The notes beneath the pieces were generated by a model. The model did no database searches and had not been told where the DNA came from. It saw only the letters and a list, made by a program, of their open reading frames with translations. The translations under genes and the position numbers were made by a program. Shown here piece after piece: positions 1 through 9,845 of a stretch of 64,000 nucleotides of DNA (position 1 is the first letter of the stretch; each line of letters begins with the position of its first letter). Origin of the DNA: Euclidia mi (Eukaryota; Arthropoda; Insecta; Lepidoptera; Erebidae). The stretch lies in contig OX123182.2 in NCBI GenBank assembly GCA_944739405.2, positions 54,377,183-54,441,182 on the forward strand. The letters run 5' to 3'.

Positions 1-880
1 GAAAGACATAATATATCGATATTGTAATTCTTTTCAATCCTAAGCTCCTTTAATGTTATTTTTAATATATCTAATTTTGATAAAAGTCCTGCTATGTTTT
101 GGTGTAAAATTTTAATACTATGTTTTGCAATCGCTTCTTTCTCTTTAGTTTCGAAAAAATGACTTGTTGGTAGCGTTCTCATTAGTTGTAAAGGATATTG
201 CAGATTGCTCATCTTTTTAGTAACTAGAGGAAAGTATTCCAATATACTCTTTTGTTTTTTAATTATTTGCTTAGCATTATACTTGATATGGTTCATATGG
301 TTGCATGGTATTCCACTATGGGTGTCCTGTGAATTATATTGCATGTGTTTCTTATATGTTGGTATAAATTTAAGATTGTAATCTATAGAATCTATGAGCA
401 GATTAAGTTTGCGACATGTTTGAAAATCGTTATTGTTTCTAGGATGATAGGCATATAAATAGTGACAATTTGTGAAGTTCTGACAAGTTAATTTGAGCAT
501 ATTGTTCAACATTTTTACATTTAGATATTTATTGTTACATACATTAAAAATAATTACCGTATTTTTATACAATTTTTTAGACAAGCGGATAATTCTATTG
601 AAAATTCAGTAGGGTTGGCATCATTTTCAGCTATACCTAGCACGATTTTGTCGTGCTCATTGACTTGCAGATTCTCACAGCATCTTAATATTTCAGACGT
701 ATCCGCGTGTGGCTTTGTGAAGGCGTATATGTCATAATGTTCGTATTTGTTGTGCTCTCTTGATTTAATAAGCTTTGCTTTCTTTTCTCTTTGCATTTCA
801 GTGCAGAATTGGAGCATGAACGTAATAATTGATTGGATTATACCTTTCATTGGACGGCGTGCTACGTGATCCCAGTACAT
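1..880 (-). pseudogene. LINE fragment: SGNH/esterase-like ORF1 and start of ORF2 endonuclease, broken and cut by window edge
   Basis: Read on the minus strand, about 880-170 encodes a degenerate ORF1. It includes 'KIVLGIAENDANPTEF' and, after a frameshift near 570, 'NTVIIFNVCNNKYLN' and 'GIPCNHMNHIKYNAKQIIK'. This layout resembles the SGNH-hydrolase (esterase) ORF1 of CR1-type LINEs. From about 165 to 1, in a different frame, comes 'IKILHQNIAGLLSKLD', the usual opening of an APE-type LINE endonuclease, followed by 'IDILCL'. The rest of ORF2 lies beyond the window. Several frame changes show it is dead. The ORF1 assignment is inference from pattern; the endonuclease start is clearer. Confidence 0.55.
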
Positions 881-2231
881 GGTTGGTGGATGCGAGAGAA
901 TTTATTTACTAACTGTGACAATAAAACGCGTTATCTACGTCATATAAATTCATTGGTTCCGAACACTGGGCGCCGCTACATGAATAAAATATATTGTAGC
1001 TTAAAAGTTTACCGTGCAACGTTGTTTTTTTGATAGTAAACCAAAAAAGCTTTTGTTTGTTTTTCGCCCCAGCGATTATCGCGTGCCACTTGCTTATGAA
1101 AATAACATGCATGAATTGATTTTCATAATAAGATTTTATTACAATATTGTTGAGTTAGGTCTTATTGGTGAGTTTATTGCAGTCTTGTGAATACCATTCT
1201 TATGCTGTATTGGTTCAGCAAATAACTTGACGAAAATTACTAAAAGCTGTTTTAGCTTTTTATCAACTTTATATTCTAACATAGCTTGTATCGCTGTTTT
1301 CTTTAAAAAGCATTAATTGAACGGACAAAAGAAAAAAATCGGATTCAAAGCGGCAATTTGTGAAACTCACTAAGTACTGGCCCTTATGAGGATTTAACCC
1401 TTATTCATTCACAAATATTGCAGCAACTGTGCATTCAAACAATTGATAAAATTTTACGTGGAGACGAATAAGTCAATTACAAGTTTGCCCCTAACAACGC
1501 GAAAATGTATATAAAATAGAATATTATATAATTTCGCTTCAATAACAAAATAATACGCATTCATTGTTAAACTATCTGGTAAAGAGCTGCGCACCTTTTC
1601 ACCTAAGAGCGCGAGACATGTCTAGACGGGCTCCAGTGGCCCGGTTCGTTCAGTAATATTGTGGCTTCCCACACTAAATATCAGCCACAATGCTCTTGTG
1701 GATAAAAATCCGACGTAAAATGCCCAGCATCCTTCCCCGGTTGTCTGAGCATCTTTTGAACTTTCAAAAAATCCTTCCCGGTAGCGAAAATTCTCTCACG
1801 TGCCTATCTATATTTCAATGTCTACGGAAAAGTCAATCCTCTTCGAGTAGTGTGCTTATGTGGAAAAGGGTAAAAATCTAAGTATATTGGCTAATGTTGC
1901 TCTGATATTGGAAGTAAACAGGTTGTGACGCGGGTACCGTTTGTAGACGTGCCGTACTGATTTACATGAAATGACGCCTATACCAACATTACAAATGTAT
2001 TAGAGGCCAATATAAACTAAAATGTCTCGATGTTTCGGCGAACAGTAGATTCTTTTGAAATAAATATAGGATATCGTCATTTGGATGTAGACGACTTTAT
2101 TTTGTTGTCATGATTAAATTAGTGTTGTTATCATAATTATTTAAATATACACACGTTACAATGACATGACGGCAGCTTGTTATCTGAATTTGAGTAGGGA
2201 TTTTACTTTATTTGCCGTGTGGTTGACGGCA
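881..2231. other. No recognisable feature
   Basis: AT-rich sequence with short open frames only. I recognise no gene, terminal repeat or splice-bounded exon here. Confidence 0.5.
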
Positions 2232-2345
2232 TAGAATACAAGTGTCACCACCCCTATCTTACCGAGGGTATCGTAAGAGGCGACTAAGGGATAACACGAT
2301 GCAAATACCATCTTTGCGTAGAGACGGAGGACTCGACATCAAACC
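2232..2345 (+). repeat. Lepidopteran interspersed repeat (LINE-tail type), copy 1
   Basis: Contains 'GTCACCACCCCTATCTTACC' followed by a 'CGTAAGAGGCGACTAAGGGA' core. A related but diverged copy lies at 3712-3862, where the core reads 'CACAAGAGGCGACTAAGGAA' and continues to 'CCAGCGTGGTAAAGTAGGCC'. I recall this type of sequence from lepidopteran RTE-like repeats, but the class is not shown by the sequence. Copy 1 runs directly into a SINE. Confidence 0.5.
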
Positions 2346-2352
2346 CTATACG

Positions 2353-2617
2353 ACTGCCTCGTTGGTCTCGCGGCATAAATGTGCGCGTGGGATCGGGAGG
2401 TCCCGGGTTCGATTCCTGGGTCGGGCAGTGTTATTGGGTTTTTCTGTCACGAATTTCTCAATAGCAGCACGGAGTCTGGAAATGTGCCCGGTACGGCAAT
2501 AAGCTCGCCCCCTATTACGTGGGACTAAAGTATATCTGGCGAAAAATGGGTGTAGAAATACACCTCTGCCTACCCCTTCGGGGATAAAAGGCGTGATGAT
2601 ATGTATGTATGTATGTA
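2353..2617 (+). mobile_element. tRNA-derived SINE, copy 1 (full length)
   Basis: The head is tRNA-like, with an A-box-like TGGTCTCGCGGC (2363-2374) and a perfect B-box GGTTCGATTCC (2406-2416). The body has 'CCCTATTACGTGGGAC' and 'CACCTCTGCCTACCCCTTCG', and the tail is (ATGT)n. The same element recurs at 7194-7446 (full length, minus), 18461-18600, 26455-26567 and 41128-41245 (truncated). It is non-autonomous and depends on a LINE reverse transcriptase. RNA polymerase III would transcribe it. Confidence 0.85.
2363..2416 (+). promoter_or_regulatory. Internal RNA polymerase III promoter (A and B boxes) of SINE copy 1
   Basis: The A-box-like element at 2363-2374 and the consensus B box GGTTCGATTCC at 2406-2416 have tRNA-like spacing. 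They are inherited from the tRNA ancestor of the SINE. The B box matches the consensus at every position; the A box is weaker. Confidence 0.65.
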
Positions 2618-3224
2618 ATCTCCATATAACTTTTGTTTATCTTAGACAAATATGCATGACATATTGTGTGTGTGTGTTCTTATAATTTACCGTTATTAGT
2701 TTGTTCAAATTGTGAGTTCTATCGTGAGAATGACAAACATAAAGCCTTAGCCATCGTTAATGATATTTCAAACAAAATGTTGTGCACTTTGGCATGCCAA
2801 TTAGTGTTCTATACAGCGAATGTTTGGATATTAACTCAGTTTTAACTGAAGTTTCTCTTCTGATGTAAACGTTAAGGATTTGTTCTTTCTTTTAAATTTC
2901 AAGCTTGTGGGATTAATGGATGCGTCATGACATGACAGTAAAACTTAGCTTGTAGAAACATGAAACTTATTTTTTATATCGCCAAGTTTCAATGTTTATG
3001 GTGAGTTGTACACAAACTCAGTTTTAAAATAAAACATTTTTTAAGGCATTATATCTAATTTAAACAAATTTTACCGTCGTTAATATTCTTTAGAAATACC
3101 TACTTATTAAGAGTACTTTTAAATGTCCACATTTCCCTTTAAACAATTGTCCGTAACCGATATAAGGTGTATGGCTTGGTTTAAGTTAGGTTTTATTTCA
3201 ATTCAAATGATAATAATAATAGAA
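2618..3224. other. No recognisable feature
   Basis: AT-rich intergenic sequence. Nothing beyond short microsatellite-like runs such as TGTGTGTG near 2668. Confidence 0.5.
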
Positions 3225-3397
3225 TAGACTTCCCCTATTGTACCCATTAGGGTAAGAAATTCCAAAGATCCTCTCTTAGTGCTCTCCTACAATACACAAG
3301 GAACACACATGCTGAATTTCAGATTTTTGCGCCCAGTAGTCTCGGCTGTGCATTGTCAGTCAGTCACTCAGTAACGCAAGAATTTTATATAATTATA
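3225..3397 (-). repeat. 'GACTGACTGAC' Helitron-like repeat, copy 1 (diverged)
   Basis: On the minus strand it reads 'CTTGCGTTACTGAGTGACTG', then 'CGAGACTACTGGGCGCA', matching the better preserved copies at 6892, 15601, 17223 and 33309. It is an older copy with many substitutions. Confidence 0.6.
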
Positions 3398-3711
3398 TAT
3401 TCACATTGATTATGGTTGATTGCCTGATGATTTGCTCAAAACATAATAACAAATATACAATATAACATATCCTTTGTTCAAAATTTCAATATCTTACACT
3501 AAAGACTAGTAAGTCTTATGTTGTCTTTGGCATGCCCCGTCATATATTCGTAAATAGTTTTCCCCGCGCTTGTCATGGGAAAAATAAAGTGCGTTAGCCG
3601 TTTAGCGCACTACGCGAGTTAGACTGCGTATCTATGAGAGATGGGTGAAGTCACTTAGAGAAGCTGAGCCAAGCTTTGAAAATGTAGCGAAGCTATTGGT
3701 TGGTTGTAGAC
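3398..3711. other. No recognisable feature
   Basis: AT-rich sequence with no coding or repeat signature I can name. Confidence 0.4.
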
Positions 3712-3862
3712 CGTGGTGACGGTTTAAGAATACAAGGTGTCAATATTCCATTTCATTTGTGGGCGTCACAAGAGGCGACTAAGGAAATACACGAAACAGA
3801 TAGTATCTTGCGGAAGGGACGGAAGATGCGAAACCAACCCAACTGGCCAGCGTGGTAAAGTA
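3712..3862 (+). repeat. Lepidopteran interspersed repeat (LINE-tail type), copy 2
   Basis: Diverged relative of 2232-2345. They share the 'AGAGGCGACTAAGG' core, and this copy continues through 'GGCCAGCGTGGTAAAG'. No coding sequence. Confidence 0.5.
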
Positions 3863-6800
3863 GGCCAAATATTATTATTGCCTCTCAATGCAAATGTGAC
3901 ACAAATTAGGCGAGTTCTATGACAAGTAGTAGACTACAACAGGCAGTGCAACCTCCATTGTTGAAAGCAGTGGTAGTGGTGCTGCAAGCAATAAGTGCAT
4001 AAGATAGCGCTACACGTTAGTACAAATATAGGATACTCTAAATAAAGCTTCTTAAGGTATCTCTATGGTACCAATGTAAACATTAACTAAGAACAGAAGT
4101 AATTGACTTAAAAGAATGTGACAAGTTTGTAACGCGTATTGGTCTTGTTCTCTTTTATCCACCTTAAAAACGGAGGAGGTACTCAATTCGACTGTATCTT
4201 TTTTATATATAAATGTCGTCAAATGTATCGATAGTCGAAATCTGTTACTTAGTTTCATAAGAATTATAATATATCTCGAAAGTTCCTGGGGGAATTTTGC
4301 TATTGATGCTAGAATTTATTTAGTATGTTCTATTTATCGCGATATTTAAACCGCTACAAGAGTTATGGTGAAACGGTTTTTGATATAATTATATTTTCTC
4401 TTCATTTGTGTGGGCATAGACCTTTTCTCCCAGTATAGGCCTGTGCCTAGAAGTGTGATATCTTTTAAGCACTACTGATTTTATTATGTATTTTATGGTT
4501 TACTATCAAATATAACCTATTAATAGTCTTTTTAAGTGCCAAGAGTCTCGTACATTAATTTAATTAATGTCTTCCGTGGCCACTCGATAACGAAGAAAAG
4601 ACGGACACTAAGAACGCTCAGATTGCGACCAACTCATATTTTCTTTATTTTTACACTATGTATTGCCACGTTTTTCTACCCACCGAGTCACAAAACCATT
4701 GTACCATTCATACAATCAATAGGCATATCTTGTGAGCATAAAAAGACAATAGGCGTAACACGTGAGCATAAAAAGACGTTAAAAGCGGCTAACCGAGATT
4801 TGTCTTGACCTCCTTATAGAACCCTTTCACGAGTGACTAGTAAGCCCCTCTTAGCCTCTCTTTGGCGGCCAACGACCCTGCGCCCACTCATTTCAAGGTA
4901 TCGAATACTGGGCAATCGAATTTCAGTTGCGGTGGTCAGGCACCAATTGCTTTAAATTCAGAACTTTATTCAAAGTATGTTTTTATATCTCCTTCATAGG
5001 TCAATGTAGATAATCGATAGTGGACTATAATACATATTTGCAATAGTGTTTGTTACGGCAGTTATTTTAGTAAATGTTCATTAAATTAATTAAAGGTTAG
5101 ATGTGTTTAGTAGATTCGTTGATTTAAGTTTCATAACGCTATTCGGCTGACTTTTACATGTATCTAACATAAAAATTTGTTTTATGACGTTTTTTATGTA
5201 CCTACCTAGGTATAAAAATTTTCCTAGACAATGAAAAGACCTTTGCAGTCTCTTTCCCTACATATTAAGACATTGCTTTAGAGCTAATTGTGGATATTCG
5301 TACGTCGTGATATGATGTGTGCAAGCAAACTCCGTCGGCATTAAGTTATTACCAACTTTACGGTCTGTTGAGACGAGTAAGTTGAGTAATTTACTTCGAC
5401 AGCCTTCTACGAAACTACTAAAACTGTTGGTGCAAGAATTTCGCACGATGAAATTAAGTAATAGGTTTTAATGTAAGAAACTTTTACAGAAGAATACAAT
5501 GTGCACATGAAATATTGTGACACAGGGGACTTTGCGAATATTCAAGCAATAGACACAAAAAACAATCAGACCCGATAGCAATTCGTCGATCACACAAAGT
5601 GTTGTTTCTTGCGGCATATGGCTCGACGTAGTGTTAAGAGGCTGTCGCTGAAACGCTTAAACCCTACTGTCTACGTTATCTATGATATTATGTTGAGCAA
5701 GCGAATAATGCTAGTGCTTGCTTTTAACTTTCGGGTTCCCTTCAAACTTGCTGGAGGACAAAAGGAAAGTAGTGCCAAGTTTGTAATTACAACGTATTGT
5801 AACGTAGAAAGACAATGACGCCACTGATGGTACAACACTAAAGATGATCACCTTGACATACTTGTCGTATTTATGTTAATTCAATTGCCGAAGAAATAGT
5901 TGCTCTTTGCCTACATTTTACCTCTATTACTTACATCCAAATACTTATATCTACAAGAGACATGCTTTGTGCGATTACTTCAAAGTTGAGCAGCAGAACA
6001 ATATAAGGCATACTGCCTCTTTTGGTATTCAGAATTATAGAAAGAGAGAAAAACAACAATTTATAAGAATACCTCTGTCGGACGTTTTTGGACGTGGTTA
6101 TTTGACAGCATTGACTGGTATGCTCAGTACGTGTCTCCTTTTCTACGGATAGTTTTGCTTAAATCATTTTTAATTCACAGTTTCATAAGACGGTTGACAA
6201 GTAGAGATTGACTTTAGCCTCTTTGGTTTAGCATTACAATTACAGCTGTACAATTTGTAAAAAATATACATAAAAAATTCCCCTTACTTACTAACTATAT
6301 TACAAAAGTGTTAAATAATTACTTACTATCAGTAAACATTTTCAGTGAGGTGAGCGTTGTGTTGAAATACTTGCATCGCTGCAGTTGACAGGTCCAGACA
6401 AGCTTCAGAGGTTGCTTTTCAGTGCCAGTCAATGTTGGAACAGCGGGGCTCTCGGCGAAGGAAACACGCCTGTTGTGTATGCATTTACTGTTTCAAAAGA
6501 GACGATTTAAAATGAGGTGATAAAGAATTTACTTTTTAAAGTTGATGGAGTACGGTGTTCGATTTAAAAATCAAATAAAATGCACTTTTTGCAATTTTTA
6601 GTTACACACAACACCATCTATTCTCAAACTAAGCAGAGTACTATGGTTACTAGACAATACTTTATTTTTGGAAATACATCCATATCTACATACAAATACC
6701 CAGACCAAGACAAACATCCAAGTTCACGCACACAAATGGTTGACTTGAGTGGGAAACCCACGACCTTCGGCGTGGCAGTCGTTTACACTGCCACTACGCC

Positions 6801-6891
6801 ACTGGGTCATTACCTACATTAGCTTTGTTTTCTTAATGTATGGTTAGTTGTAGATAAAACTTCTAATGTTAAAAAAGAATATTTTATCTTA
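3863..6891. other. Mostly featureless stretch
   Basis: About 3 kb with no recognisable gene. The only local structure seen is a two-unit 30-bp direct repeat at about 4718-4777, sharing GTGAGCATAAAAAGAC. Short open frames here have no motif I recognise. Confidence 0.4.
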
Positions 6892-7100
6892 TCTTAATAT
6901 ATAAAATCCTTGCGTTACTGACTGACTGACAGACACGCTACAGCCGAAACTATTGGGCGCAGGAAGCTGAAATTTGGCATGTATATTCCTTGAGGACCGT
7001 AGGGGTGCACTAAGAAGGGATTTCCCGAAATTCCCACGGGATCGGCCAAAACTGGTAAATTTAAAAAATTGCAGGCGTAGCTGCTGGCGTCTTCCTGTCT
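6892..7100 (+). mobile_element. 'GACTGACTGAC' Helitron-like element, copy 2
   Basis: The 5' end is A|TCTTAATATATAAAATCC, followed by 'GCGTTACTGACTGACTGACA' and 'CCGAAACTATTGGGCGCAGG'. It is close to copy 5 at 33309-33517, but its 3' end reads into 'CTTCCTGTCTTC' without the CTAG ending seen there, so it is probably 3'-altered. A TC start after A and a CTAG end before T is the Helitron insertion pattern. The classification is inferred, since no helicase is present. Confidence 0.6.
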
Positions 7101-7193
7101 TCAATAAACACGTTGGCACAAAGGTCTGACCCACAACCAAAGTATTTGATACTTAGTCAACTTTTTACGAATATGTTTATTTTTTTTATTTAT

Positions 7194-7446
7194 AGACTCA
7201 CGCCTGTATCCCCGAAGGGGTAGGCAGAGATGTAATAGTACACCCACATTTCGCCATGGATTTTTAGGTCCCACGTAATAGGGGGCGAGCCTATTGCCGT
7301 ACCGGGCACATTACCAGACTCCGTGCTGCTACTGAGAGTTTCCTTACGGAAAAACCCAATAACACTTTGCCCAACCCGGGAATCGAACCCGAGACCTCCC
7401 AATCCCACGCGCACATTTATGCCGCGAGACCAACGAGGCATACAAC
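7194..7446 (-). mobile_element. tRNA-derived SINE, copy 2 (full length)
   Basis: Reverse-complement copy of the SINE at 2353. The tRNA-like head lies at 7446-7370, with the B box seen as GGAATCGAACCC on the plus strand near 7379-7390. The 3' body 'CACGCCTGTATCCCCGAAGG' is at 7200. Head-to-tail length is close to copy 1, so this is a second near-complete copy. Confidence 0.8.
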
Positions 7447-7482
7447 GAATATGTTTGATATTGTTTAATGATTCCGTATCTC

Positions 7483-7910
7483 CTTTTTAGAGTTCCATAC
7501 CTAAAAAGTAAAAACGGGACCCTATTACTAAGCCTCCGCTAGCTGTCTGTCTGTCACCAGGCTGTATCTCATAAACCGTAATAGCTAGAAAGCTGAAATT
7601 TTCACAAATTATGTATTTCCGTTGCCCCTATAACAACAAATACTAAAAATAAAATAAAAAAATATTAAGGGGGGCCATACAATAAACATGTTCTTTTTTT
7701 GTATTTTTTGCTCAATATTACTAACGGCAACAGGTAGACGCTTAAAATTTTCACAGAATATGTAGTTGAATATTACCTTTCAAAATAAATTATTAAATAA
7801 AAAAGAAAATATTAAAGTGGGGCTCCCATACAACAAACGTAATTTTTAAGCAATTGTAATAAACAGGTAGAAACTTAAAAGATATTTAAGTATACATACA
7901 AAAAACGTGA
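7483..7910. repeat. 'GGTTCCGTAC'-type lepidopteran repeat, diverged copy
   Basis: Starts 'AGAGTTCCATACC', then 'ACGGGACCCTATTACTAAGC', 'GTCTGTCTGTCACCAGG', and two related internal segments (about 7570-7690 and 7730-7850) sharing 'AAATTTTCACA' and 'CATACAA(T/C)AAAC'. This is a widespread, non-coding lepidopteran repeat with internal tandem units. The element at 35284-37612 looks like a better preserved relative. Confidence 0.55.
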
Positions 7911-7926
7911 TTTTCTTTTATAGATG

Positions 7927-8197
7927 ATGGTACGTGGTTTGGACCTAACCAAGGTCTGTAAATAAAATCCAGTGGACTGTATGAAACTGGTATAATCTTG
8001 AAGTAAAGTAATTAACAATATTATAATTGGTAGTTACAGTATGTATCTACTATGTGAACAATTTGTGCGCGCGCGTCGTGCAAGGAGCTCAATTGTCAAG
8101 TGGGGAGCGCGGATGCGGCCGGTGAGTTGTCCGCCCCGCACCTCCACGCGCCCCGCAGGAGCGGGCAGCCGAAGAGGGCCGAAAAGGCCCGAACATC
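7927..8197 (-). repeat. Candidate 3' LTR of BEL/Pao element
   Basis: Lies directly downstream (minus strand) of the Pao integrase frame that ends at 8217. It would start TGTTCGGGCC and end CATCA, after a short purine stretch (GGCAGGA). It is GC-rich at its 5' half and has an AATAAA-like signal in the opposite sense only. No partner 5' LTR remains in the window, so this is inferred from position alone. Confidence 0.35.
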
Positions 8198-8216
8198 CTG
8201 CCTGGGGTTGAAGTCT

Positions 8217-8882
8217 TCAAGTAATGGGAAGCGGACAGACGTTATTGAACGCTCGCAGTATTGTGCCCTTATTTGTCTTCAACTTGACCACGCGTGTCTC
8301 TCCATCGCTGCCGGGTATAGTTTCTATAACTCGCCCCAGTGGCCACACCAGTGGCGGTTGTCCTCGCTCCTTGATTAGAACGAGTGTCCCCACGGATAAC
8401 CGGCCTGTGGAAGCGCTCCATTTGGTTTTGGTCTGCAGTAAAGAAATGTACTCTAAATGAAAGCGGTTCCAAAAATGCTGTCTAATATGCTCCATTTGGT
8501 GGTAGCGCTCTAGTCTCCGGATGGCGACATCAGAAACCTGTGGATGCGGAACAGATGGGGGTGGCCTGCCAATCAAAAAATAGGGAGGAGTGAGAACGGT
8601 TAAATCTAGTGGATCAGAGGATAAAGGGGTGAGAAAACGAGAATTTAAAATTGCCTCAATCTGAGTTAGACACGTGGACATTTCCTCATAAGTGAAGTGA
8701 GTTAAACCTAGTAACCGCCTTAAGTGATGCTTGGTGGACTTAACTGCACTTCCAGCGATGCCGTTGAAATGAGGGGTGTAAGGTGGAACAAAGGAAAAGT
8801 ATATGCCTTGCTGTCTGACTTCGAAGTCAATCTCAGCATCCTGCAAAAATCGCCCCAATTCATTACAGGCACCAACAAAGTT
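8217..8882 (-). pseudogene. BEL/Pao pol: integrase core C-terminal part and DUF5641-like tail
   Basis: Encodes the downstream half of a Pao integrase ('NFVGACNELGRFLQD', 'PPYTPHFNGIAGSAVKS') and the C-terminal domain typical of BEL/Pao proteins ('YFLIGRPPPS', 'GTLVLIKERGQPPLVWPLG', 'RAFNNVCPLP'). It follows the integrase half at 9846-10100 but is separated from it by a ~960-bp insertion. At the place where the family carries the third catalytic residue (Glu), this copy reads Gly (GIAGSAVKS), so it could not integrate even without the insertion. Confidence 0.85.
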
Positions 8883-9334
8883 TATTTATATAGTTGATTG
8901 AATCAGGCGTTACTTGGCGGAACTCCATTGTAACCTAATGGAAGGAAAGAGGAACCCACCACGCACCCTCGAATTGACCACCCCAACTATTGCAATAGAA
9001 AAAGGTTGACAATATCGAACTCCTCTAAAAGGATAAGGGATATAGGAATGGTATGGGTTCCAGGAAGATACCTGACTTGCAGTATTCCGCTGTATGCGCC
9101 GACTATTCTTCGACACGTGTTTCGCCTCTGCACGAGGCATCCTCAGGAACGATGGGCAACGACTGAGCGCTTTCCAACCGTGGGCATGTCTTATAAACGA
9201 TTGTACTTTCTAATCCCCTCCCTCCGTTGCTCGACTGATGTGAGTCATTATGACGGTGTGCGAATATATTCAGCAATGGGGACCCGTTAAAGTTGGTTTG
9301 ATCGTTCAGTAATGTATGCTTGTCCCGCTTTTAT
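8883..9334 (-). repeat. Penelope-like 3' region debris inside the Pao integrase
   Basis: On the minus strand near 9151-9100 it reads 'CCTGAGGATGCCTCGTGCAG', then 'AGGCGAAACACGTGTCGAAG'. This resembles the 3'-terminal region of Penelope-like elements, with a short stem (GCCTC/GAGGC) and a CGAAAC. It lies within the insertion that splits the Pao integrase. No Penelope coding sequence remains here. Confidence 0.4.
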
Positions 9335-9845
9335 TTATTTATTTATTCAAGACAACACAATCATAATAGGTTTCATCCAATTCGATTGATATTGTTACAA
9401 ACATATAAGCATATGTACAAAGCAAAATTAGAACAACAAGATAAAATATAAAGAACAACAAGCAACATTAGAAATAAACAACAAGATAATGAAATATAAA
9501 ATTTGTCTAATACAATTTTGTAAGTACCTTAAAAGCTACATTTACAAATTCCGCCAGTGTACAATTAAAAATATCAATTTTACAGCTAATTTTATTAATC
9601 AGCTTTATAGCTCTAGTAAGCGGCGCATATTTGGCTAAATTAGTGCGAGCTATTGGGACCTCGAATAGCCTCTGTCTTGCACTAATTCGTAACCTAGTGT
9701 TTGGCACAACCAACCTCAAAGCAGCCAATACCTATTGTTGGGTTATTCATTTTGCCTCTGAAAACATCATAAACGTATTTTGCCAATACTACGTCACGTC
9801 TAACTTATAATATCCAACCATACCTATGACAAATAGGGTTCATAT
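9335..9845 (-). pseudogene. LINE 3' end: RT C-terminal segment and (AAAT)n tail
   Basis: Minus-strand frames give 'RRDVVLAKYVYDVFRGKMNN' and, after a frameshift near 9730, 'ALRLVVPNTRLRISARQRLF' and 'TNLAKYAPLTRAIKLIN'. This is the usual C-terminal end of jockey/CR1-type RT proteins. It is followed by a 3' UTR and an AAATAAATAAAT tail at about 9355-9335. This is a 5'-truncated insertion in the Pao integrase gene. It may belong to the family at 12619-17451, whose own 3' end is missing, but that is untested. Confidence 0.65.

Noticed and set aside
2355..2430. Possible tRNA gene (A and B boxes)
   Set aside because: It is the head of a SINE repeated elsewhere (7194-7446); there is no complete cloverleaf or acceptor stem, and the SINE body follows.
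8100..8460. GC-rich plus-strand frames opposite the Pao integrase
   Set aside because: They are shadows of the minus-strand integrase and LTR sequence.
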